Positions 1 to 8,565 of a DNA stretch of 64,000 bases are shown here, piece after piece. The stretch spans positions 1 through 64,000 of the forward strand of contig ARQU01000011.1 in NCBI GenBank assembly GCA_000384615.1. Reading direction: 5' to 3'. The stretch comes from an alpha proteobacterium SCGC AAA536-G10 (GTDB taxonomy: Bacteria > Pseudomonadota > Alphaproteobacteria > Puniceispirillales > Marisalimonadaceae). Numbering within the stretch: the first letter of the stretch is position 1; each line of letters starts with the position of its first letter. Under the pieces are notes generated by a model. It was not told the origin of the DNA, searched no databases, and was given only the letters and a program-made list of their open reading frames with translations. A program made the position numbers and the translations under genes.

Positions 1-93
1 TATTTCGGAAAGATGATGTTGATTAAAGTTGCTAATTGCTACAGTATTTATTTTTATTTTTAGACCAACTTCACGGGCTTTTTTTAATCCTCT
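1..93. repeat. 93-bp perfect inverted repeat, left copy (inside moaA)
   Basis: Read by hand, bases 1-93 are the exact reverse complement of 16685-16777. The first mismatch is at 94 (pairs with 16684), followed by a further 4-base match (TTAA) and then divergence. The copy reaches the window edge, so its true length to the left is unknown. Both copies lie in the same reading frame of moaA, so this is one gene segment present twice and not a mobile repeat. Confidence 0.95.
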
Positions 94-546
94 CTTAACT
101 TTCTCAAGATCTCCCCATCTTGTTATTTCTTTAAATTTTATTGGGTCTAAATGATCTAAAGATACATTAATACGTCTAACACCAGCTTTGTATAATTCTT
201 CAGCTTTTGATTCCAGCTGACTGCCGTTTGTTGTAATTGTTAATTCATCGAGTAAGGTACCAACCTCTTTGCCTAAATTATTAATTACTTGCATAATACC
301 TTTTCTAACTAAAGGTTCACCTCCCGTTAATCTAATTTTCCTTGTTCCAAGTTTCATAAAAGTTCTACAAACTTCTTCAATTTCCTCAAGACTTAAAATA
401 TCTTTTTTTGGAAGAAATTGCATATCTTCAGCCATGCAGTATGTACATCTGAAGTCACACCTATCAGTAACTGACACTCGCAAATAATTTACATCTCTAC
501 CAAAAGGATCAATTAACTTATTTTGATTTTCAATTTTTTTGTTCAT
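1..546 (-). CDS. moaA: GTP 3',8-cyclase MoaA, N-terminal part (runs off left edge)
   Basis: Radical SAM enzyme for the first step of molybdenum cofactor synthesis, GTP to 3',8-cH2GTP. The 182 visible codons begin at an ATG at 546 and carry the CxxxCxxC cluster motif (C30, C34, C37, RCDFRCTYC) and the GGEPLVR motif of the SAM site. The gene has no stop; it leaves the window in frame at position 1. The last 93 bases are identical, inverted, to 16685-16777, where the rest of MoaA continues in the same frame. The two parts together give 338 residues, the usual MoaA size. The cofactor would be needed by the CO dehydrogenase encoded from 3.9 kb. Confidence 0.95.
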   Translation of the reverse strand, partial: MNKKIENQNKLIDPFGRDVNYLRVSVTDRCDFRCTYCMAEDMQFLPKKDILSLEEIEEVCRTFMKLGTRKIRLTGGEPLVRKGIMQVINNLGKEVGTLLDELTITTNGSQLESKAEELYKAGVRRINVSLDHLDPIKFKEITRWGDLEKVKRGLKKAREVGLKIKINTVAISNFNQHHLSEI

Positions 547-672
547 AAAGCAAAATTCAGTTTTAAAATTACAAGAGAAATAATATAACACATTATTTTG
601 GAAATTTAGTAACAATTTTTTCTTAAGAACATATAATGTAAATTTATATATAATCAATTTGTGGAATTTATT

Positions 673-1332
673 ATGAGTGATCTTGGTAAAATATATAGAC
701 ATAAACCTGCAGCAGGAGGCCTTTCTAGCCATTTAGTTGTTTTTCTTCATGGATATGGGGCTGATGGAAAAGATTTAATTGATTTAGCAAATCCATTTTC
801 TATGGCTTTACCAAACGCTACTTTTATTTCGCCTGATGCACCTGATCCTTGTGCTATGTCTCCTCAAGGAAGACAATGGTTTCCGATTGAAGAAATTCCT
901 AATGGTGCAATAAGAGCTTCAGAAAGTTTAATTAAATTAATCAATAAAGAAGCTGAAGATCTTAATCTCACTTTTAAAGATGTAGTTTTAATAGGGTTTT
1001 CACAAGGAGCAATGATGAGTATGCAATGCTTATTATTAAATAAGTTCCAACTTGGAGCTATTATAGGATACTCAGGTGCTTTAAGAGAAGAAAATATTGA
1101 AGCTGCAAGCTTTCAGTTAATCAATGGCAAACATAAATTTTCTGATACCCCAATATTGTTGGTTCATGGAGAACAAGATGTGGTCGTACCTTTCCATTCA
1201 TTACAAAAATCAAAATCACTTTTAGACAAAATTGGTTTTAATGTTGAAACACTCTCAAGACCTAAACTTGGCCATGGAATAGACCCTGAAGGTATAAGTA
1301 GAGGAATGGAGATATTAAAAAAAATAAATTAA
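673..1332 (+). CDS. phospholipase/carboxylesterase family alpha/beta hydrolase
   Basis: Small serine hydrolase of the phospholipase/carboxylesterase (YpfH-like) family, about 219 residues and probably cytoplasmic since no signal peptide is seen. Visible features are the oxyanion-side HGYGADGKDL near the N terminus, the nucleophile elbow GFSQG (Ser ~110), an Asp in HGEQDVVVP and the His in LGHGID, giving a complete triad. A GTG start at 661 in the same frame is possible; the ATG at 673 matches the usual family N terminus better. The gene is divergent from moaA. The natural substrate cannot be told from sequence. Confidence 0.85.
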   Translation: MSDLGKIYRHKPAAGGLSSHLVVFLHGYGADGKDLIDLANPFSMALPNATFISPDAPDPCAMSPQGRQWFPIEEIPNGAIRASESLIKLINKEAEDLNLTFKDVVLIGFSQGAMMSMQCLLLNKFQLGAIIGYSGALREENIEAASFQLINGKHKFSDTPILLVHGEQDVVVPFHSLQKSKSLLDKIGFNVETLSRPKLGHGIDPEGISRGMEILKKIN

Positions 1333-1412
1333 TTAAAATTCTAATTTTTTTATTTAATAAATTTTTAATATTGATAGTCTAATAATTATCCAAATAATTT
1401 AATTAGAGTTCA

Positions 1413-1976
1413 ATGACTGCCTATTCCTTTTCACCTACATTAGTTCTCAACGCCGATTACCAACCGTTGAGTTATTTCCCATTATCTCTTTGGTCATGGC
1501 AAGATACAATAAAAGCCGTATTTCTTGACAGAGTAAATATTGTCTCTGAATATGACGAAGTTGTAAGATCCCCTGGATTTTCAATGAAAGTACCCAGTGT
1601 AATTTCTTTGAAAGAATATGTTAAAAATAAGAAATCTCCTGTTTTTACAAGATTTAATGTTTTCTTAAGAGATAGATTTTCCTGTCAATATTGTGGAGCA
1701 GTTAAACAATCACACGATTTAACTTTTGATCATGTAATACCAAGGTCTCTAGGTGGAAGAACTAATTGGAATAATGTTGTAGCTGCTTGTCGCCCCTGTA
1801 ATTTTAAAAAAGGTAGCAAGCGATCCAAGGAAATTAACATGTTTCCTATTATTAAGCCAGAAGCTCCATCAACAAATTTACTAAAAAAGAATGGTAGGTA
1901 TTTCCCACCAAACTATTTACACGAATCTTGGCGTGATTTTTTATATTGGGATACGGAATTGGAAAGTCATAATTGA
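1413..1976 (+). CDS. HNH endonuclease family protein
   Basis: 187-residue protein of the stand-alone HNH nuclease family common in alphaproteobacteria. The HNH core is at about residues 91-135: CQYCG zinc pair, FDHVIPRSLGG with the catalytic His, NNVVAACRPCN with the second zinc pair. The N-terminal ~80 residues (LNADYQPLSYFPLSLWSWQDTI) are the conserved extension of this family. No methylase, toxin or phage gene is next to it, so it is not obviously part of a defence or mobile system. The cellular role is not known. Confidence 0.88.
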   Translation: MTAYSFSPTLVLNADYQPLSYFPLSLWSWQDTIKAVFLDRVNIVSEYDEVVRSPGFSMKVPSVISLKEYVKNKKSPVFTRFNVFLRDRFSCQYCGAVKQSHDLTFDHVIPRSLGGRTNWNNVVAACRPCNFKKGSKRSKEINMFPIIKPEAPSTNLLKKNGRYFPPNYLHESWRDFLYWDTELESHN

Positions 1977-1990
1977 ATAAATTATAATCT

Positions 1991-2515
1991 TTAAATTTTC
2001 TCTGAAATTTTTATAGCAGTTCTACAACCTAGCTGAACAATAGCTTTCATTACATCAAATCCAGGTGCATTTTCACCATCATGCTCAACTCCAGTTTCAA
2101 GATGGTCAAGTTCATCATCCCTGAACTTCATTAATGTTGATTTAAGTTTTTTATGTTTTTCGTCTAAACTGTCTGCCTGCTTTGCATAATGTTCTCCAAT
2201 GACTTCTTCAACGGCTATCGTACAAGCCATAGCAGCTTTTTCTCCCATTATAGCACTGGCAACACCAAGTCCATAACCCATAACATTCCAAAAAGGAAGA
2301 AGAGCAGTCGGTCTAGTATCATTTTCCACAAGAAGATCATTAAATGTATCTAGATGTTCTTGTTCCTGATCCTTCATATGTTGAATAGTGGGGCCAACAG
2401 GGGTATTTTTTAAAATAGCCAACTGTCCGTCATATATCTTAGCTGCCGCCGTTTCTCCAGCATGATCAACTCTCAAAATAGAATCAATCTGATGTTTACT
2501 AATATTTTTTTTCAT
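1991..2515 (-). CDS. coq7: Coq7 family 3-demethoxyubiquinol 3-hydroxylase
   Basis: Di-iron membrane-associated hydroxylase of ubiquinone biosynthesis (last hydroxylation, C6 of the ring). The 174 residues carry the ferritin-like ligand motifs: RVDHAGETAAAKIYDGQL, QEQEHL, EEVIGEHY and DDELDHLETGVEHDG. The start overlaps the stop of the upstream dsbB-like gene by 4 bases (ATGA), which suggests translational coupling. It shows that the organism uses ubiquinone in aerobic respiration. Confidence 0.95.
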   Translation of the reverse strand: MKKNISKHQIDSILRVDHAGETAAAKIYDGQLAILKNTPVGPTIQHMKDQEQEHLDTFNDLLVENDTRPTALLPFWNVMGYGLGVASAIMGEKAAMACTIAVEEVIGEHYAKQADSLDEKHKKLKSTLMKFRDDELDHLETGVEHDGENAPGFDVMKAIVQLGCRTAIKISEKI

Positions 2516-2994
2516 ACTTTTATAAACCTTTTATTCGTTAAAAAAACATTTACTATCATAAACATAATAAATGACATAAGTGCATTCCAACCAGCTAATG
2601 ACAACCCAAATATACTGAACATTACTTCATCACATTTAATAGGAGACTTGTTTAGTAAATATTTAAGTGTATCTTTTGAAAAATCAATACTTGAAGAACA
2701 TCCATCTGGTCCAGTCCAGAAATTCATCTCGATACCAAAATGATATAATCCGGCAATTGAACTTGCAATCCAAGTTAGAGATAGACCTATTAAAACTAAT
2801 TCACCTGCTATAAAATTTTTTTCTAAAGTTAAAATTGCAATTAAACTGTAAGAAATGATTAGGGCGTGAAACCACCTTTGCGTTATGCATAAGTCGCATG
2901 GAATTGCGTCATGAAAATATTCCAAATAAAAAGCGGATAAAAGCATCAAAGAAGATATTAAAAAAGATATTTTAAAAATATTGTTCATTAACAT
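2512..2994 (-). CDS. dsbB: disulfide bond formation protein, DsbB family
   Basis: 160-residue inner membrane protein with four predicted helices. It has the first periplasmic cysteine pair CDLC (IPCDLCITQRW) and a second pair formed by GPDGCSSS and SPIKCDEV, matching the two redox pairs of DsbB, which reoxidises DsbA and passes electrons to quinone. It sits between the DedA-like gene (1 nt upstream of its start) and coq7 (4-bp overlap), so the three are likely one transcript. No dsbA is visible in the window. Confidence 0.85.
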   Translation of the reverse strand: MLMNNIFKISFLISSLMLLSAFYLEYFHDAIPCDLCITQRWFHALIISYSLIAILTLEKNFIAGELVLIGLSLTWIASSIAGLYHFGIEMNFWTGPDGCSSSIDFSKDTLKYLLNKSPIKCDEVMFSIFGLSLAGWNALMSFIMFMIVNVFLTNKRFIKV

Positions 2995-3594
2995 TTACAT
3001 AACATAAATTGTAAAAATTATAAATGCCACCCCTAAAATGCTAGATGAAATCAGAAGGTTTTTTTGTAAGAATAATAATGCTGGTTTACCAAAAAATTTA
3101 ACCAAATAAGCAACTATGAAAAAACGAGTGCCTCTTCCTAAAATGGACATTAAAATAAATGCAATTATATTAATTTCTGCAATTCCACTTGTAATTGTTA
3201 TAATTTTATATGGGAGTGGTGTAAAAGCTCCCAAGAAAATGATTAGCATTCCGTTTTCTTGGTATGCAAATTTGACAGCATTAAATTTTTCTTCGGTAAA
3301 CCAAGGAAAATATAAAAATAAATTTTCAATAGACGGCCCAATCAAATAGCCTAATAACCATCCAATAACACCACCTATTACTGATCCAATAGTACAAATA
3401 ATTGCAAATCTAAAAGTTTTTTTAGGAGCAGCTAAAGTCAATCCCGCCAAAAATGGATCAACTGGAAGAGGGAAAATGATTGATTCAATCATTGAAATAA
3501 AGCCTAAAACATTGTCAGCCAATGGCTTAACAGCATTCGTTTTAGCTTTTTCAATTAAGTTATTTATTATAATTTTATAGTTGTTAAAAATCAT
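2995..3594 (-). CDS. YqaA/DedA-like membrane protein
   Basis: 199-residue integral membrane protein of the SNARE-associated/DedA superfamily, YqaA-like. Visible marks are the re-entrant-type segment ESIIFPLPVDPFLAGL, a Gly-rich helix (IGSVIGGVIGWLLGYLIG) and FLGAFTPLPYKIITITSG, the family's second signature. The superfamily is linked to lipid flipping and membrane homeostasis, but no substrate can be assigned here. It is first of a tight minus-strand set with dsbB and coq7. Confidence 0.8.
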   Translation of the reverse strand: MIFNNYKIIINNLIEKAKTNAVKPLADNVLGFISMIESIIFPLPVDPFLAGLTLAAPKKTFRFAIICTIGSVIGGVIGWLLGYLIGPSIENLFLYFPWFTEEKFNAVKFAYQENGMLIIFLGAFTPLPYKIITITSGIAEINIIAFILMSILGRGTRFFIVAYLVKFFGKPALLFLQKNLLISSSILGVAFIIFTIYVM

Positions 3595-3680
3595 AGTTAA
3601 TACATCTGATTTATATCTTTTAATTTTCTAACATTGATATATATAATACTTACTCAAGTATACTTATAATTAAAAATATT

Positions 3681-3765
3681 GGGGATATGGTGAAATAGGT
3701 AAACACGCTGGTCTCAAAAACCAGTGCCGCAAGGCTTCCCGGTTCGATTCCGGGTATCCCTACCA
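3681..3765 (+). tRNA. tRNA-Leu (anticodon CAA)
   Basis: Cloverleaf folded by hand. Acceptor GGGGATA pairs with TATCCCT (G1.U72 wobble). The D arm is closed by GTG/CAC, the anticodon stem is CTGGT/ACCAG with loop CTCAAAA giving CAA, there is a long class II variable arm (GCCGCAAGGC), and the T arm is CCCGG-TTCGATT-CCGGG. The discriminator is A and CCA is encoded (3763-3765). It reads leucine codon UUG, and lies between the minus-strand DedA-dsbB-coq7 group and the cox operon. Confidence 0.95.
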
Positions 3766-3880
3766 AAATTAAATTCTAATTAATTAATATGTGAAATTAT
3801 TTATCTTTAAGTTTTTAAGAATTTATAATATATAATTAGTTTAGAATCATTTTAATTTAGATTTATTGGGAGGGATCTAT

Positions 3881-4735
3881 ATGATACCTAGTGCATTCAC
3901 TTTTTATAAACCAGATAATATAGAAAAAGCTGTATCTCTTATGTCAGACTTTGGCGATGAGGCAAGGGTAATTGCTGGAGGTCATAGTTTGATACCAGTA
4001 ATGAAACAAAGACTTACAGATATTAAACATTTAATAGATTTGTCTGGGATTAATGAAATTAAAGGTATTGAAATTACAGGTAACCAAATATCAATTGGTG
4101 CAATGACTACTCAAGTTGAATTGATAAATAATGAAGAATTATTTAAAAAAGCCCCTATTATAAGAGAAGCCTCATTGCAAATTGCTGACCCACAAGTCAG
4201 GAACCTTGGTACAATCGGGGGAAATGTGGCTAATGGTGATCCAGCGAATGATATGCCTGGCTTAATGCAACTACTTGACGCTACTTATAAATTAAGTGGC
4301 TCTAATGGTGTTCGTGATGTTAAAGCAAGAGAATTTTATGAAGGAGCTTATTTTACTGTTAGGGAAGATGATGAAATTCTTATTTCAATTTCCTTTGACG
4401 CTCCATCAGGTGGTTATGCCTATGAAAAACAAAAAAGAAAAATTGGTGATTATGCAACTGCAGCAGCTGGTGTAATATTAAAAGTTGAAAATAATATGTG
4501 TTCAAGTGCTTCTATAGCATTAACTAATTTATCAGACACTCCAGTATATTGTGATAAAGCTGTAGATATAATCCTTGGAAAAGAAATTGATAACAACATA
4601 TTAAATCAAGTCACAGAAGCTTGTGTAGAGCAAAGTGATCCTGTAGCTGATCAAAGAGGACCAGTTGAATTTAAGAAATACGTCGCTGGTATTGTAATTA
4701 AAAAGGCTCTTACAAGAGCTATTGAACGAACCTAG
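3881..4735 (+). CDS. coxM: aerobic CO dehydrogenase, medium (FAD) subunit CoxM
   Basis: 284-residue FAD-binding subunit that takes electrons from the Fe-S subunit and passes them to the quinone pool. FAD-binding motifs are [14 protein letters not shown] near residues 33-46 and [16 protein letters not shown] near 107-122; the C terminus has the CO_deh_flav_C fold ([16 protein letters not shown]). The ATG at 3881 has a strong Shine-Dalgarno GGGAGGG; a TTG at 3866 is less likely. It is first of coxMSLDEFG. The order M-S-L is that of form I CODH operons. Confidence 0.95.
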   Translation: MIPSAFTFYKPDNIEKAVSLMSDFGDEARVIAGGHSLIPVMKQRLTDIKHLIDLSGINEIKGIEITGNQISIGAMTTQVELINNEELFKKAPIIREASLQIADPQVRNLGTIGGNVANGDPANDMPGLMQLLDATYKLSGSNGVRDVKAREFYEGAYFTVREDDEILISISFDAPSGGYAYEKQKRKIGDYATAAAGVILKVENNMCSSASIALTNLSDTPVYCDKAVDIILGKEIDNNILNQVTEACVEQSDPVADQRGPVEFKKYVAGIVIKKALTRAIERT

Positions 4736-4749
4736 TTAAGGGGAAAGAT

Positions 4750-5253
4750 ATGGAAAAAATTAATGTCACTATGACAGTTAATGGTAAAGAAGAGACATTG
4801 TCAGTTGAGCCAAGAACACTTTTAGTCCACGCTCTTAGAGAGCACTTAGATTATACTGGTGCACATATAGGATGTTCTTCATCCCATTGTGGTGCTTGCA
4901 CCATAGATATGAACGGAAAATCAGTAAAGTCTTGCACAGTATTTGCCCCTCAAGCAGAAGGCGCTGAAATTTTGACTGTTGAAGGTATAGGTTCTCCCGA
5001 CAAACTTCATGCTATACAAGAAATGTTTAAAGAGCATCATGGTTTACAATGTGGATATTGCACACCTGGAATGATTATGAGGTCATATAGGTTTTTACAA
5101 GAGAACCCTAATCCTACAGAAGAAGAGGTTAGATTTGGTATTTCAGGAAACTTATGCAGATGTACTGGATACCAAAATATTGTTAAATCAATAATGGCAG
5201 CCGCAGATAAAATAAGAGATGAAGTTAACGTTGAGAAAAAGGAAATAGCATAA
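4750..5253 (+). CDS. coxS: aerobic CO dehydrogenase, small (2Fe-2S) subunit CoxS
   Basis: 167 residues carrying two [2Fe-2S] clusters. The plant-ferredoxin-type set is C42, C47, C50 and C62; the helical set is C101, C104, C136 and C138 ([15 protein letters not shown]), the same spacing as in the Oligotropha enzyme. It carries electrons from the Mo-Cu site of CoxL to the FAD of CoxM. A Shine-Dalgarno AAGGGG precedes the ATG. The stop overlaps the coxL start by one base (TAATG), pointing to coupled translation. Confidence 0.97.
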   Translation: MEKINVTMTVNGKEETLSVEPRTLLVHALREHLDYTGAHIGCSSSHCGACTIDMNGKSVKSCTVFAPQAEGAEILTVEGIGSPDKLHAIQEMFKEHHGLQCGYCTPGMIMRSYRFLQENPNPTEEEVRFGISGNLCRCTGYQNIVKSIMAAADKIRDEVNVEKKEIA

Positions 5254-7676
5254 TGGATGACGTAAAAACCCCATCACGAGAAGAAAGAAAAAGCGCATTA
5301 AGCGGTCTTGGTACTTCTAGAAAAAGAGTTGAAGATGCTAGATTTACGCAAGGTAAAGGTAATTATGTAGACGATATAAAGCTAAAAGGAATGCTTTTTG
5401 GTGACTTTGTAAGATCACCAGTTGCACATGCACGAGTAAAGAACATTGATACAAGCGCAGCTCTAGCCTTACCTGGTGTTCATGCAGTACTTACTGCAGC
5501 TGATTTAGAACCATTAGGTCTACATTGGATGCCAACGCTTGCAGGTGACAAACAAATGGTTCTTGCAGATGGCAAAGTTCTATTCCAAGGGCAAGAAGTT
5601 GCGTTTGTTGTTGGAGACGACAGATATGCTGTAGCTGACGGTGTTTCTTTGGTCGAAGTTGAATATGAGGAGTTGGCAGTAGTAACAGATCCTTTTAAAG
5701 CTGAATTAAAAGATGCACCTATCTTAAGAGAAGACATTGCAGATCAAAAAGAAGGTGCTCATGGAGCTAGAAGACATCCAAATCACATTTTTACATGGGA
5801 AGCAGGTGAAAAAGAAGAAACTAATAAAGTATTAGAAGAAGCTGAAGTTGTTGCTGATGAAATGGTTTATTATCATAGAACACATCCATGTCCTCTTGAG
5901 ACTTGCGGATGTGTTGCTTCTATGGACAAAGTTAATGGTAAACTTACAGTTTGGGGTACGTTTCAAGCCCCACATGCTGTAAGAACGGTAGCGTCATTAA
6001 TTTCAAGTATTCCAGAGCATAACATTAGAATTATTTCTCCAGATATTGGTGGAGGATTTGGAAATAAAGTTGGTGTTTATCCAGGCTATGTTTGTTCAAT
6101 TGTTGCATCAATTGTAACTGGTGTTCCAATAAAATGGGTTGAAGACAGAATGGATAACTTAATGGCCACTGCTTTTGCAAGAGATTATTGGATGCATGGT
6201 AAGATATCAGCAACAAAAGAAGGAAAAATTACTGGTTTGTGGTGTCATACTACAGCTGATCACGGAGCATTTGATGCATGTGCTGATCCCACAAAGTTTC
6301 CAGCTGGATTTATGAACATTTGTACTGGTTCATATGATATTCCAGTAGCTTATTTAGCTGTTGATGGTGTTTATACAAACAAGGCGCCTGGTGGCGTAGC
6401 ATACAGGTGCTCTTTTAGAGTGACTGAAGCTTCTTATTTTATAGAAAGAATGATTGAAGTGCTTGCACAGAAACTTGGAATGGATTCTGCTGAACTCAGA
6501 TCTAAGAATTTTATAAAAAAAGAGCAATTTCCTTATACATCAGCTCTTGGTTGGGAATATGATTCAGGCGATTATCATCAAGCATGGGAAAAAGCTATGA
6601 AATCTGTAAACTATAAACAATTAAGAGAAGATCAAGCAAAACAATTACAATTATTTAAAGATGGTAAATCAAGAAAGTTGATGGGTATAGGTCTTAGTCA
6701 CTTTACTGAGATAGTAGGGGCTGGTCCCGTTAAAAATTGTGATATCCTTGGTTTAGGAATGTTTGATGCTTGTGAAATAAGAATTCATCCAACAGGTTCA
6801 GCAATTGCAAGATTAGGAACCATATCACAAGGTCAAGGTCATGCCACTACATTTGCTCAAATATTAGCATCTGAAATTGGTATTCCAGCCTCTGACATTA
6901 CATTAGAAGAAGGTGATACAGATACCGCTCCATATGGACTAGGGACTTATGGATCTCGTTCCACACCAGTTGCTGGAGCAGCAACTGCCATGGCTGGTAG
7001 AAAAATAAGAGCAAAGGCACAAATGATTGCAGCTTATTTGCTAGAAGTTCACGACGACGATTTAGAATGGGATGTTGATAGATTTTCAGTCAAAGGTGCA
7101 CCTGAAAAATTCAAAACTATGAAAGAGATTGCATTCGCTTCTTATAATCAGGCCATACCTGGTGTAGAACCCGGTTTAGAAGCCGTTAGTTATTATGATC
7201 CACCGAATATGACTTATCCAAACGGAGCCTACGTAGTAGTCATGGAAATTGATGTAGACACCGGGGTTAGTGACATTAAACAGGTTTACGCTCTTGACGA
7301 TTGTGGTACTCGAATAAACCCAATGATTATCGAAGGTCAGGTTCACGGTGGATTAACAGAAGCTCTAGCTATATCTATGGGACAGGAAATTGCTTATGAT
7401 GAGCAAGGTAATGTCATGACAGGTACTTTGATGGACTTTTTTATCCCAACTGCTTGGGAAACACCAAATTACGAGACTGATTATACAGAAACACCAAGTC
7501 CGCATCATCCTATAGGTGCAAAAGGTGTAGGTGAAAGTCCTAATGTAGGTGGAGTGTCTGCTTTTTCAAATGCAGTTCATGACGCTTTTAAACCATTTGG
7601 ATTAACACAGGCACATATGCCTCATGATCATTGGAGAGTTTGGAAGATTGCTAAAGATCTTGGACTTCATAGTTAG
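5253..7676 (+). CDS. coxL: aerobic CO dehydrogenase form I, large Mo-Cu subunit CoxL
   Basis: 807-residue catalytic subunit, CO + H2O to CO2 + 2e- + 2H+. The active-site loop is AYRCSFR at residues 383-389, with Cys386 (codon at 6408-6410) as the copper ligand. This is the form I signature; the form II proteins of uncertain function have AYRGAGR. The catalytic glutamate lies in GVGES (Glu761), equivalent to Glu763 of the Oligotropha protein, which is 809 residues. The molybdopterin cytosine dinucleotide-binding region includes SQGQGHATTFAQI and YGSRSTPVAGAA. On sequence this is a true CO oxidiser. Confidence 0.98.
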   Translation: MDDVKTPSREERKSALSGLGTSRKRVEDARFTQGKGNYVDDIKLKGMLFGDFVRSPVAHARVKNIDTSAALALPGVHAVLTAADLEPLGLHWMPTLAGDKQMVLADGKVLFQGQEVAFVVGDDRYAVADGVSLVEVEYEELAVVTDPFKAELKDAPILREDIADQKEGAHGARRHPNHIFTWEAGEKEETNKVLEEAEVVADEMVYYHRTHPCPLETCGCVASMDKVNGKLTVWGTFQAPHAVRTVASLISSIPEHNIRIISPDIGGGFGNKVGVYPGYVCSIVASIVTGVPIKWVEDRMDNLMATAFARDYWMHGKISATKEGKITGLWCHTTADHGAFDACADPTKFPAGFMNICTGSYDIPVAYLAVDGVYTNKAPGGVAYRCSFRVTEASYFIERMIEVLAQKLGMDSAELRSKNFIKKEQFPYTSALGWEYDSGDYHQAWEKAMKSVNYKQLREDQAKQLQLFKDGKSRKLMGIGLSHFTEIVGAGPVKNCDILGLGMFDACEIRIHPTGSAIARLGTISQGQGHATTFAQILASEIGIPASDITLEEGDTDTAPYGLGTYGSRSTPVAGAATAMAGRKIRAKAQMIAAYLLEVHDDDLEWDVDRFSVKGAPEKFKTMKEIAFASYNQAIPGVEPGLEAVSYYDPPNMTYPNGAYVVVMEIDVDTGVSDIKQVYALDDCGTRINPMIIEGQVHGGLTEALAISMGQEIAYDEQGNVMTGTLMDFFIPTAWETPNYETDYTETPSPHHPIGAKGVGESPNVGGVSAFSNAVHDAFKPFGLTQAHMPHDHWRVWKIAKDLGLHS

Positions 7677-7694
7677 TCTAGCTGATAAACAAAA

Positions 7695-8564
7695 ATGCAA
7701 TGGCAAAATATTAAGAAGTATCTATATGATTTAGATTATATAGCATCAGATGAATTAGCTATGAGTATTCACATAGCTTCAAGTCTTAGTAGGCCTCTAC
7801 TATTGGAAGGTGAGGCAGGTATTGGAAAAACTGCCCTCGCCATTGCTTTATCTAAATTGCATGAAACTAGTCTTATAAGATTACAATGTTATGAAGGTCT
7901 TGATTCTACCTCAACAATTTATGAATGGAACTATCAAAAACAATTACTTGCAATTCGTTCTAACGAAACCAAAAGTAACAATGAAATAGATATTGATAAA
8001 CACATATTTTCTAGAGATTTTCTCTTGGAAAGACCTTTATTAAAGGCAATAACTCAAAAAAAATCACCTGTTCTTCTCATTGACGAAATCGACAGAGCTG
8101 ACGAAGAGTTTGAAGCGTATCTTTTAGAAATTTTGTCGGAGTTTCAGGTGTCTATTCCTGAATTTGGTACAATAAAAGCTGTTTCAAAGCCTATTGTAAT
8201 TATAACGTCTAACAGTACTAGAGATTTGTCTGATGCGTTAAGAAGAAGGTGCATTTATAATTATGTATACTACCCAAAAAAAGAACTTGAACTTCAAATA
8301 TTACAAAAAAAAATGCCTAACATTGAGTTAGAATTATCAAGACAAATAGTTAGCTTTGTTCAAAATTTAAGAATGGAAGATTTAGAAAAAAAACCTGGTA
8401 TAGCAGAAACTTTAGACTGGGCTGCCGCTATATCAGGATTGGGATTAAAGGATTTATCTGAAAATCATGAAATCTTACATTCAACTTTGGTCTGTTTGTT
8501 AAAAACAGAAGCTGATAAGGCAATTATTTCTTTAGAAACAAGTCAGAAATTAGCTAAAGTATAA
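7695..8564 (+). CDS. coxD: MoxR-type AAA+ ATPase CoxD
   Basis: 289-residue AAA+ ATPase. Walker A GEAGIGKT is at residues 39-46, Walker B VLLIDEIDRADEEFE begins near 126, and an arginine finger region SDALRRRC follows. In Oligotropha CoxD is needed to mature the [CuSMoO2] centre, working with the VWA protein CoxE. The gene lies 18 nt after coxL and is followed one base later by coxE, so both belong to the same transcript. No clear Shine-Dalgarno precedes it. Confidence 0.94.
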   Translation: MQWQNIKKYLYDLDYIASDELAMSIHIASSLSRPLLLEGEAGIGKTALAIALSKLHETSLIRLQCYEGLDSTSTIYEWNYQKQLLAIRSNETKSNNEIDIDKHIFSRDFLLERPLLKAITQKKSPVLLIDEIDRADEEFEAYLLEILSEFQVSIPEFGTIKAVSKPIVIITSNSTRDLSDALRRRCIYNYVYYPKKELELQILQKKMPNIELELSRQIVSFVQNLRMEDLEKKPGIAETLDWAAAISGLGLKDLSENHEILHSTLVCLLKTEADKAIISLETSQKLAKV

Positions 8565-8565
8565 T

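Noticed and set aside
1-93. The 93-bp inverted repeat as ends of an insertion sequence or transposon
   Set aside because: Both copies are internal coding sequence of moaA in the same frame, and no transposase lies between them.
1413-1976. HNH endonuclease as part of a defence or mobile element
   Set aside because: It belongs to a stand-alone chromosomal family and has housekeeping neighbours, with no repeats, integrase or modification enzyme.
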